Positions 34,000 to 43,100 of a stretch of 64,000 nucleotides of DNA are shown here, piece after piece. Position numbers and translations under genes: made by a program. Position 1 is the first letter of the stretch. Each line of letters starts with the position of its first letter. The DNA comes from Streptosporangium brasiliense (GTDB lineage: Bacteria; Actinomycetota; Actinomycetes; Streptosporangiales; Streptosporangiaceae), in contig NZ_JAUSRB010000001.1 in assembly GCF_030811595.1 (NCBI RefSeq), positions 1,674,001 through 1,738,000 of the forward strand. Reading direction: 5' to 3'. A model generated the notes under the pieces. The model was not told the origin of the DNA and searched no databases. It saw only the letters and a list, made by a program, of their open reading frames with translations.

Positions 34000-34572
34000 A
34001 TGCGCGGGCTCGTGTGGATGAAGGACGAGGGCGCCGAATACGCGGAGGTCGGCCTGGGGGCGGAGCTGACGGCGGTCGGCGTGGCTATCGGCACCGACCC
34101 CATGCCCTACCGGCTGGAATACACCCTGCGGACCCTCCCCGGATACGTCACCGAGCTGCTGTCGGTACGGGCCCACGGCACGGGCTGGTACCGGGCGCTC
34201 GACCTGCGCCGCTCGGCCCACGGCACCTGGTCGTGCGAGACGAAGGGGGAGGGCCGCCTCGACGGGCCGCCGCCCGGCGGGGACATGAACGTCCTGAACG
34301 ACTCGCTCGACTGCGACCTGGGGCTCTCCCCGCTGACCAACACCATGCCGGTGCTCCGGCACGGCCTCAACGAGTGCGAGGGGCGGATCGACTTCGTCAT
34401 GGCCTGGGTCCGGGTCCCGCACCTGCACGTGGTCCGCCACCCCCAGCGCTACACCCACCTCGGCCCGGGGTCCGTGCGCTACGAGAGCGAGGGCTTCAGC
34501 GCCGACCTCGCCTTCGACGGCGACGGGATCGTCACCGACTACCCCGGCCTGGCGAAGCTGGTCGCCTCCTGA
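34000..34572 (+). CDS. Putative glycolipid-binding-fold protein (Glycolipid_bind family)
   Basis: The protein has 190 residues and no signal peptide. MRGLVWMKDEGAEYAEVGLG opens it, RLEYTLRTLPGYVTELL and RALDLRRSAHGTWSCE follow, and DLGLSPLTNTMPVLRHGL is the most conserved block. VVRHPQRYTHLGPGSVRYES ends it. This matches the putative glycolipid-binding family, a beta-sheet fold of unproven function. GGACGAGG sits just before the ATG. It is convergent with the NRPS gene that follows. Confidence 0.8.
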   Translation: MRGLVWMKDEGAEYAEVGLGAELTAVGVAIGTDPMPYRLEYTLRTLPGYVTELLSVRAHGTGWYRALDLRRSAHGTWSCETKGEGRLDGPPPGGDMNVLNDSLDCDLGLSPLTNTMPVLRHGLNECEGRIDFVMAWVRVPHLHVVRHPQRYTHLGPGSVRYESEGFSADLAFDGDGIVTDYPGLAKLVAS

Positions 34573-34607
34573 CCGCCGGCTCCGTCATGGCCTGGACGGG
34601 CCGGCGG
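34573..34607. terminator. Inverted repeat between convergent genes
   Basis: CCGCCGGC directly after the glycolipid-protein stop pairs with GCCGGCGG 19 bases later. It lies 35 bases from the NRPS stop. The loop is long, so its strength is uncertain. Confidence 0.4.
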
Positions 34608-34641
34608 GCAGTGGTGAGCGGCGGGCGGGGGCGGAGGGCCC

Positions 34642-37600
34642 TCACCCGCTCCGGCCGGCGCCCTCCAGCAGGACGGCGTCCGCCTCGACCTGGACCGCGT
34701 CCAGATCATCGGCGATCTCGGCGCCCGCCACCGCGTCGGGCAGCGCGTCCTCCATCCGGCGCAGCGGCCGGTACCACAGCCCCAGCGCGCCCCAGAGCAT
34801 CAGCAGCGCACCGCAGACGGTCAGCAGCAGCCCGACGCCGCGCCCCGGCCCCACCCCGATGACGTCACCGACGAGTGTGTCCGCCAGGGCGCCGCCCGGG
34901 ACGAGCAGCGGGCCGAAGACGTCGTCGGCCAGCGACGGCGCGGTGAGGAACGCCAGCGGCGTCATCGACACCGCCAGCATCTGGTTGGTGGCCAGCACCC
35001 GGCCCTGCAGCTCCAGGCCGACCTTGAGCTGGATGAGCGCCAGCCAGTGCGCGTTCAGCACGGTGAGGAACACCCACGACATCAGCCCGCCGAAGGCCGC
35101 CAGCGCCAGCGAGGGCCGCAGCCCGACCAGCAGCACCCCGGCCCCGAAACCGATCACGAAGCCGACCATGCCGATCGCGCGACGCTCGGTGCCACCCCAG
35201 AACACCATGACCAGCGAGCCGAGCACCGCGCCCACGCCCTGCATCGCGGTCACCGCGCCCACGCCCGCGACGTTGCCGAACGACAGCACCGCGGGCACGG
35301 TCACGGCCAGGGCGAGCATGTTCAGGTAGTTCATCACGACGAAGAACCCGATCATGATCATCAGGGGGCGGCGCCGTACGAGGAAGCGCCAGCCGCCGAC
35401 GATGGCCTGCCCGAAGGTCTCCTCCAGGCGGTAGAACAGCCGGTCGGGGAAGCGGACCAGCAGCAGCGTGCCGAGCCCGGCGAGGAAGGTGACCACGTCC
35501 ACGGCCACCACGCCGTGCAGGCCGACCAGCGCGATGAGCGCGGCGCCGCCCAGCGGGCCGATGAGCATGCCCAGACCGGTGCCGAGGTTCGCCACCGCGT
35601 TGGCCTGCATGAGGTACGGCTTGGGCACCAGCTGCGCCACCGCCGCCAGGTAGGCGGGCCGGTGGAAGGCCGTCACCAGCGACAGCAACCCGGCGATGAT
35701 CCCGACCTGCCAGACCTCCAGCCGCCCCAGCCACAGCAGGATCACCAGGGCCGCGGTGGCCGCGGCGGAGACGCCGTCGCACACCAGCATGACCCGCCTG
35801 CGGTCCACCCGGTCGGCGACCGCGCCGCCCAGCGGCGCCGCCAGCAGCGACGGCAGCAGCGCGAGCATGCTGACCAGGGCGTAGTCCAGCACCCGGCCGC
35901 TCTCCTGGTAGGCCCACACGCCCAGCGCGAAGGAGGTCAGCGCGGCACCGAGCAGCGACACGGTCTGCCCGGCCGCGACGGTGTAGAAGCGGCGCAGGTC
36001 CCGGCGGGCGCTCCGGCCCGCGACCTCGACCTCCCCGACCGGCTCGGGCAGGTCGCCGCCGGCCCAGCGGTCCAGGTGCTCGGAGATGTGCCGGGCCAGG
36101 GGCTCGGCCTGGTGCTTGATGAAGTAGTGACCGGCCCGGGGGATCGTGGCCAGCCCCACCCGGTCGGCGAACGCCCCCCACTCCCGGTAGCGCTCCTGGT
36201 AGAGCTCGGTCGCGCGGTCCCGCTCGCCGATCACGCACAGCAGCGGCGCCGCGAGCCTGCGCTCCTCGCCGGCGGGGGTGTCGAGGTGGCGGCTGAACCA
36301 CGCCTGCGCCTCCTCGACGTCGTGCCGCAGGCCGCGCAGCATGGTCTCGGTGTCGCCGAAGTCCTCGTCCAGGGCGCCCAGCGTGCGCAGGAAGTCGCGC
36401 TGGGTGCGGTCGGAGGCCCAGCGATGGGCGGGGAACCTCCGGTTCCACCAGGCCGACAGCCGTCCGGGCAGCCGGGCGTCGGGGAAGCTGCCGCCGACGA
36501 AGACGCCGGCGACCGGGGTCCCGGACGCCTCCAGCCGCAGCGCCAGCTCGGTCGCGGCGGCCGAGCCGACGCAGTGTCCGTACAGCGCGATCGGGCCGGG
36601 TCCCCCGGGCAGCTCGGCCAGCTCGGCCACGATCCGGCCGACGAGCTCCGGCATCGGCAGCATGGCCTCGTCCGGCCGGGCCGGGTCGTGTCCGGGCAGC
36701 TCGACGGCCAGCACCGCCGTGGTGGGGGAGATACGGGTCAGCGCGGCGGCGAGCGGCTGGTAGGCGGCGGCCGAGCCGCCGCCGTAGGGCAGGCAGACGA
36801 CGGTACGGCTCGCCGTGCGCGGACCGGCCAGCCGGTGCAGCAGCCCGGCCGGGGCCTCGGCGCCGCCGTCGAGGTGGGCGGCCAGCTCGCGGACCGTGGG
36901 CCGGGTGAACAGGTCGATCACCCGCAGCGACGGGTCGATCTCCCGGACCGCCCGGACCGCGCGGAAGGAGTCGCCGCCCAGTGCGAAGAAGTCGTCGTCG
37001 ACGCCGACCTCGACGTCCAGGATGTCCGCCCACACCGCGGCGATGCGCACCTCGGTCGGCGTGCTCGGCGCGACCCGCTCCGCGGCGGGCGCCGCCTCGG
37101 GGATCGGCAGGCGGGCCCGGTCGACCTTGCCCAGCGGGGTGAGCGGCAGCTCGTCGAGGACGACGATCGCGGGCGGGACCATGTAGTCGGGCAGCCGCTC
37201 ACGCAGCCCCGCCCGGATCACCGCGAGGTCCACCGAGGCGGGCGCGACCCAGGCGGCCAGCCGCCGGGAGCGGCCCTCGCCGACCGGCAGCACCGCGGCC
37301 TCCCGGACCCCGGGCTGCTCCTGCAGCGCGGCCTTCACCTCGCCCAGCTCCACCCGGAAGCCCCTGATCTTGACCTGGTCGTCGACCCGGCCGAGGAACT
37401 CCACCAGCCCGGCGGAGTTGAGCCGGACCCGGTCGCCGGTGCGGTAGCAGCGGTCGGCCCCGGTCACCGGGTCGGGGACGAACCGCTCGGCGGTCAGGTC
37501 GGGGCGGTTCAGGTAGCCGCGGGCCAGGCTGGGGCCGGCCACCCACAGCTCGCCCGGCACCCCGGCGGGCAGCGGACGGCCCGCGGGGTCGACGACGTAG

Positions 37601-39981
37601 CAGTCGACGCCGGCCAGCGGGCGGCCCAGCGGGACCGACCCCGACCCCGACGGCGGATCGGGCACCCGGCCGCCGAGCACCGAGACCGTCGTCTCCGTCG
37701 GCCCGCAGTGGATCTGCACCTCCAGGTCGGGGTCGGCCGCCCGGACACGCTCGGCCAGCTCCCACGACGTCGCCTCACCGGCGAGGATCAGCAGCCGGCG
37801 CGGCAGCATCCGGGCCAGGTCGCCGTGGGCGGCCAGCAGCTCCAGATGGCTGGGCACCATCTTGATCACATCGATGGGATGCTTCGCGAGGTAGGCGGCG
37901 TACGCCTCCGGGTCGGTGGCGGCGTCCTGGTCCACGAGATGGACCGCGGCGCCCCGGACGAGGGCGCCGTACAGGCAGGTCAGCACCAGGTCGGAGGCGA
38001 TCGTGGAGACCATGCCGTAGGAGGAGCAGTCCTCGGGCACCAGCTCGGCCAGGCCGTGCAGGTAGTGCAGCGCCGACCGGTGCTCGATCGCGGCGCCCTT
38101 GGGCCGCCCGGTGGAGCCCGAGGTGAAGATCACATGCGCGAGGTGGCCGGGGGTGACGTCGACCTCCACGGGCCCGTCGGGCCCGGCGGCCAGCAGGTCG
38201 GGCAGGACCAGCGTGCCGGGGACCCGGCCGGCGTGTTCACGGTCGGCCAGCACGACGCGCGCGCCGGCCGTCTCCAGCATGTAGGCGAGGCGGTCGTCGG
38301 GGTAGGCGGGCTCCATCGGCATGTAGGCCCCGCCCGCCCGCAGCACGCCGAGGAGCGCGGGGACCAGCACGGAGCGGCGGTCCACCAGCACCCCGACCGG
38401 CTCGTCCGGCCGCACCCCGGCCGCGGCCAGGTGACGTGCCAGGCGGTCGGCCAGCCGGTCCACCTCGCCGTAGGTGAGCGATCCGGAGGCGTCCACCACG
38501 GCGGTCGCCTCCGGCGTGCGCCGCGCCCAGTCGCCGACCACCGCGTGCAGCGGCCGGGTCAGGTCCATCCGCGTCCGCGCGCCCGCGACGGCGGGCCCGG
38601 TCACCGGCTCCAGCGGCACGGCCGCCGCGGGCGCGTCCAGGTCGGCGAGCATGCCCTCCAGCAGGTTCAGGTACCAGCCGGTCATGCGCCGCACGGTCGC
38701 CTCGTCGAACAGGTCGGTGCGGTAGGTGAGCTCGCCGTCGTACTCGTCCCCGTCGTTGACGAAGGCGAGGTTGAGGTCGTACTTGGTGGTGCGCGGCGCA
38801 GGCGGTGCCTGCTCCGCGGTCAGGCCGGGGAAGTCCAGCACCTGGGGGCGGTCGTCCAGGACGTTGAGCAGCGCCTGGAAGATCGGCGTGGTGGCGAGGC
38901 TGCGCTCGGGGTGCAGGTGCTCCACGATCCGCTCGAAGGGCACGTCGCGGTGGGTGAGGGCGTCCAGCACGGCGTCCTTGGTCCGGGCCAGCAGCTCGCG
39001 GCCGGTCGGCTCGCCGGACCTGTCGCCGCGCAGGACAAGCGTGTTGACGAAGCAGCCGAGCATGCGCGCGGTGTCGGGGTGGAGCCGCCCCACCTCGGGC
39101 ACGCCGACCGGCACGTCGTCGGTGCCGGAGGTGCGGCCCAGCAGTTCCTGCCAGGCGGCCAGCAGCACCATGAACGGCGTGCAGCCGGTCTCGGCGGCGG
39201 CCTCGCGGACCCTGGCGGTCAGCGCGCGCGGCAGCCGCACCGGGACGGCGGCGCCGGACCAGTCGGCCACCGACGGCCGGGCCCGGTCCACGGGCAGGTC
39301 CAGGACGGGTTCGAGCCCGGCCAGCCGTCCGGTCCACCAGGCGAGGTCGCCCTCCGGCTGCCCGGCCAGCCAGGCCGCGTAGTCGGCGTAGCGCACCTGC
39401 GGCGCCGCGGGCGGCCCGGCCAGGCCGAGCCGTGCCGCGTACAGGGCGGCCAGCTCGGCCAGTGCCAGGTTCCGCGACTGGGCGTCGAAGGCGATGTGGT
39501 GCACCGTCAGCGCCAGGACGTGCTCGTCGGCGCCGGTGAGGCGGAGCAGCAGGGCGCGGGTGGGCGGCTCGGAGTCCAGCGCGAACGGGCGGGCGACCTC
39601 CTCCCGCAGCCGCTCCTCCAGCAGATCGTGGTCGTCGAGGTCCTCGACCGCGATCGGGACCCGGCCGGCGTCGACCGGGGTGGCGCCCTCGTCGGTGACC
39701 AGGCTGCGCAGCACCTCGTGCCGGTCCGCGAGGTCGCGCACGGCGCCCAGCAGCGCGGCGACGTCCAGCGGGCCGCGCAGCCGTACGACGGCGGGCACGT
39801 TGTAGGCGGCCAGGTCGTCGAGCTGGGCGAGGAACCACAGCCGGGCCTGGGCCGGGGACAGGGGAGCGGGGCCACCGGTCGTCTCCCTGGCGGGGATCGC
39901 CGGGACGGCCTGGGCGGCGGCGCGGCGCGCGGCCGACAGCCGCGCCGAGAGGGCGCTGCGGCGCTCGTCACTGACGGTCAT
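34642..39981 (-). CDS. NRPS terminal module fused to thioesterase and MFS exporter (C-A-PCP-TE-MFS)
   Basis: The protein has 1,779 residues, with GGAGGAGG four bases before the ATG. Domains: condensation about 45-455 (TVHHIAFDAQ near 161; last Gly of HHxxxDG is Ala); adenylation about 480-980 (TSGSTGRPKG near 624, GELWVAGPSLARGYLN); PCP with the phosphopantetheine Ser1005 in ALGGDSFRA; thioesterase about 1060-1300 with YGHCVGSA (Cys1137 in the usual Ser place), GERDR Asp and RAGHYF His; then an MFS exporter from about 1325 with about 12 helices (GGAVADRVDRRRVML loop). It follows the other NRPS gene by 130 bases. It should add the last residue, release the product and export it. The adenylation pocket reads near D-L-T-K-I-A-H-V-S-K by my alignment to GrsA, closest to aspartate codes. 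Confidence 0.9.
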   Translation of the reverse strand: MTVSDERRSALSARLSAARRAAAQAVPAIPARETTGGPAPLSPAQARLWFLAQLDDLAAYNVPAVVRLRGPLDVAALLGAVRDLADRHEVLRSLVTDEGATPVDAGRVPIAVEDLDDHDLLEERLREEVARPFALDSEPPTRALLLRLTGADEHVLALTVHHIAFDAQSRNLALAELAALYAARLGLAGPPAAPQVRYADYAAWLAGQPEGDLAWWTGRLAGLEPVLDLPVDRARPSVADWSGAAVPVRLPRALTARVREAAAETGCTPFMVLLAAWQELLGRTSGTDDVPVGVPEVGRLHPDTARMLGCFVNTLVLRGDRSGEPTGRELLARTKDAVLDALTHRDVPFERIVEHLHPERSLATTPIFQALLNVLDDRPQVLDFPGLTAEQAPPAPRTTKYDLNLAFVNDGDEYDGELTYRTDLFDEATVRRMTGWYLNLLEGMLADLDAPAAAVPLEPVTGPAVAGARTRMDLTRPLHAVVGDWARRTPEATAVVDASGSLTYGEVDRLADRLARHLAAAGVRPDEPVGVLVDRRSVLVPALLGVLRAGGAYMPMEPAYPDDRLAYMLETAGARVVLADREHAGRVPGTLVLPDLLAAGPDGPVEVDVTPGHLAHVIFTSGSTGRPKGAAIEHRSALHYLHGLAELVPEDCSSYGMVSTIASDLVLTCLYGALVRGAAVHLVDQDAATDPEAYAAYLAKHPIDVIKMVPSHLELLAAHGDLARMLPRRLLILAGEATSWELAERVRAADPDLEVQIHCGPTETTVSVLGGRVPDPPSGSGSVPLGRPLAGVDCYVVDPAGRPLPAGVPGELWVAGPSLARGYLNRPDLTAERFVPDPVTGADRCYRTGDRVRLNSAGLVEFLGRVDDQVKIRGFRVELGEVKAALQEQPGVREAAVLPVGEGRSRRLAAWVAPASVDLAVIRAGLRERLPDYMVPPAIVVLDELPLTPLGKVDRARLPIPEAAPAAERVAPSTPTEVRIAAVWADILDVEVGVDDDFFALGGDSFRAVRAVREIDPSLRVIDLFTRPTVRELAAHLDGGAEAPAGLLHRLAGPRTASRTVVCLPYGGGSAAAYQPLAAALTRISPTTAVLAVELPGHDPARPDEAMLPMPELVGRIVAELAELPGGPGPIALYGHCVGSAAATELALRLEASGTPVAGVFVGGSFPDARLPGRLSAWWNRRFPAHRWASDRTQRDFLRTLGALDEDFGDTETMLRGLRHDVEEAQAWFSRHLDTPAGEERRLAAPLLCVIGERDRATELYQERYREWGAFADRVGLATIPRAGHYFIKHQAEPLARHISEHLDRWAGGDLPEPVGEVEVAGRSARRDLRRFYTVAAGQTVSLLGAALTSFALGVWAYQESGRVLDYALVSMLALLPSLLAAPLGGAVADRVDRRRVMLVCDGVSAAATAALVILLWLGRLEVWQVGIIAGLLSLVTAFHRPAYLAAVAQLVPKPYLMQANAVANLGTGLGMLIGPLGGAALIALVGLHGVVAVDVVTFLAGLGTLLLVRFPDRLFYRLEETFGQAIVGGWRFLVRRRPLMIMIGFFVVMNYLNMLALAVTVPAVLSFGNVAGVGAVTAMQGVGAVLGSLVMVFWGGTERRAIGMVGFVIGFGAGVLLVGLRPSLALAAFGGLMSWVFLTVLNAHWLALIQLKVGLELQGRVLATNQMLAVSMTPLAFLTAPSLADDVFGPLLVPGGALADTLVGDVIGVGPGRGVGLLLTVCGALLMLWGALGLWYRPLRRMEDALPDAVAGAEIADDLDAVQVEADAVLLEGAGRSG

Positions 39982-40111
39982 GAGTCCTCCTCCGTCGGTC
40001 CCGTGACCGCGGTGCTGTGCTCTCCGGTGACTTCGGCGGACCCGGTCACGGAACCTTCTCCGCCGGCCTCGTGATCGAGGCGGTGTGCGCCGGCGGCTCC
40101 GGCGAGCCCGG

Positions 40112-43100
40112 TCACGACCCCTCCTCCAGGTCGTCCAGCAGCAGGGCCTCCAGCCGCGCGGCGTAGTCGGCCAGCGTCCGCCGTTCGAACAGCAGGCGCA
40201 CCGGCACCCGCAGGTCCAGGGCGTCGCTCAGCCGGGCCGTCACGAGGGCGGCGGTCGCGGAGTGACCGCCGAGGGCGAAGAAGTCGTCGTGCGCGCCGAG
40301 GTCGGAGCGGTCCAGAACGGCGGTCCACACCTCGGCGACCAGCAGCTCGGCCTCGGTGCTCGGCGGCACCCGGGTGGCCGCGTCGCCGGGTTCGGGCAGG
40401 GCGGTGCGGTCCACCTTGCCGGAGGCCGTGACGGGCAGCGCGTCCAGGAGCACCCAGCGGCGGGGGACCATGTAGTCGGGGAGCCGGGAGCCCAGGCGCC
40501 GCTCCAGCTCGCCGGTGTCGGTCCCCGGCGGCGCGGCGAGGTAGCCGACCAGGTGGTCGCCGCCGTGCACGGTCACGGCCGCGTCGGCGACGCTCTCGCG
40601 GAGCACGGTCTCGATCTCGCCCAGCTCGATCCGGTGGCCGCGGACCTTCACCTGCCGGTCCCGGCGGCCGAGGAAGTCGAGTGTGCCGTCGGGCCGCCAG
40701 CGGGCCAGGTCGCCGGTGCGGTAGCGGCGCCCGCCCAGCGGGTCCTCGGTGAAGGCCGCGGCGGTCAGCTCCGGCCGCCCCCGGTACCCCCTGGCCACGC
40801 CGGCGCCGCCGATCCACAGCTCACCGGGCGTCCCGGCGGGCAGCACGCGGCCCGCCCGGTCGAGCACGTAGGCCCGCTCCCCGGCCAGCGGGACGCCGAT
40901 CGACACCGGGTCGCCGGCCGGGGCGGTGACCCGGACCATGGTGGAGTAGATCGTGGTCTCGGTGGGCCCGTAGGCGTTCCACAGCTCGGCGACCCGCTCC
41001 AGCAGGTCACCGGCGAGGGCGGCGTCGAGCACCTCGCCGATGCTGACCACGCGCACGTCCCCGCCGCGCCAGCCGGAGGCGACCAGCATGCGCAGCGCCG
41101 TCGGGGTCGCGGTCATCAGCGTGACCCCCGTCTCCTCGATCCGCCGCGCGACGGCCCGCCCGTCGAGCGCGTCGTCCCGGCCCAGCAGCTCCAGCCGCAG
41201 GCCGTGGCAGAGGCTCACCCACAGGTCGAAGCCGAACACGTCGAACGAGAACGGCGTCAGGCCGAGCATCACGTCGCCGGGCCGGATCCCCGGGGCGAGC
41301 GTCATCGAGGAGACGAACGCGGCGAGGTTGGCGTGGGTGACCTCGACGCCCTTGGGGTTCCCGGTGGAGCCGGAGGTGTAGAGGACGTAGGCGAGGTCGC
41401 CGGGCTCCACCGGGGAGGGACCGCCGGCGTTCACCCCGTCCGGCGCCGCCCCCGCCGTGAACGGCCCGGCCAGGTCGACGACGGTGCCGCCCAGCCGCTC
41501 GGCCACCGCCAGCCCCTCGCCCGCCGCGATGATCATCTTGGTGCCGGAGTCGTCGACCTGGTGGCGGAGCCGCTGGAGCGGGTGGCCGGGGTCGAGCGGG
41601 ACGTAGGCGGCACCGGCGAGCAGCACGCCCAGCAGCGCCGCGGGCAGGTGCCGGTCGCGGGGCAGGCACACGCCCACGCAGGCGCCCGCGGCCGCCGGGC
41701 CCAGCGCCGCGGCCACCTGGCGTGACCGGTCGGCCAGCTCGCCGTAGCTGAGGACGCCGTCGGCGTCGACGACCGCCGGGGCGTGCGGGTGCCGTGCGGC
41801 CCGCTCCAGCACCGCCTCCACCACGGTCCGCGGCGCGTCCGCGGGCAGCGGCACGCCGGTCCCCGCGGCCAGCAGCGCCGCCCGCTCCTCGGCGCCGACC
41901 ACCTCGAACGCCGACAGCGGCCGGTCGGGGTGGGCCAGCGCGTCCGCCAGCAGGCGGACCAGCCGGTCGGTGAGGATCTCGGCGCCGGAGCGGTCCAGGT
42001 GCTCCACGTCGTACTCGACCTGGAGCTCGGGCCCGGCCGCCGTGTCGTTGAGGTAGACGATCAACGGCGCCTGGGCACTGCCCGCGTCCAGCTCGCCGAC
42101 CAGGTCCACGCCCACGCCCCCGCGTTCCAGACGGACGGGGACCGCGGGCGGCTGGATCGAGAGCGTGACGGGCGTCAGCACCGCGCCGGGCGGGCGCTCG
42201 ACCCCGCTGACCTCGGCCCGTTCCCACGCGGACAGCGCGCGGTGGTCCATCGCGCGGGCGGTCACGGCCCCCGCGTGCCGTACGGCCTCGCGCAGCGACA
42301 GCCCGTCCTCCAGGCGCAGCCGTACCGGCAGCACGTCGACCAGCATGCCGACCACGGCCTCCAGACCGGGGTCGGCGCGGTCGGCCACGGCGGCGCCGAG
42401 GACGACGTCCCGCCGGTCGGTCAGCCCGGCGACCAGCATGCCGAGCACGGTCAGGTAGACGGCGAACGGGGTGGCGCCGCAGCCGGCCGCCAGCTCGCCG
42501 GCCTGCGCGGTCGTCGCCGGGGTGAGCCGGCGCACCAGGCGCTCGCCGCGCAGCCGGCTGGGGCGGCCGTCGGGGCGGGGCAGCAGCTCGTACGGCGGGA
42601 CCGCCCCGGCGAGCTCCTCGGCCCAGAAGGCCCGCAGCGCCTCGGTGCTCCCGCCGGCCGCCTGCTCGCGCAGCGCCACGTCGCCGATCTGGAACGGCGG
42701 CTCCGGGATGTCGCCGGGGCGGGTGAGCCCGTCGAGGAGCTCCCGCATGACGATCCCCAGCGACCAGCCGTCGAAGGCGGTGTGGTCGGTGAGGAGCACC
42801 AGCTCCGCGCTGTCCGGCCCCGACCACAGGAGGGTGGCCCGCAGCAGCGGCGACTCGCCGGAGATGTCGAAGTCGTGGGCGACCGCGGCCCGTCGCAGCG
42901 CGTCGGCCTCCCGTTCCGAGGCCGGGCGGTGCTCCTCCAGCGGCACCGGCACCGGCGGCCCGATCTCCAGGGTCGCGCCGTCCACGACGAGGGTGCGCAG
43001 CGCCTCGTGGCGGCGCACGATCGCGTCCAGCGCGGCGCGCAGCGGCTCCGCCGAGGTGAGGCCGCGCAGCCCGAGCCGGAAGGCGATGGCGGTGGCGCCG

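Noticed and set aside
34000-34572. Glycolipid-binding-fold gene as part of the NRPS cluster
   Set aside because: It is convergent with the NRPS gene and separated by a hairpin; nothing links its function to peptide synthesis.
35047-40074. A 1,675-codon plus-strand open frame opposite the NRPS gene
   Set aside because: It is antisense to the C-A-PCP-TE-MFS gene; composition is His/Gln/Arg/Gly-rich with no domain motif or start site.
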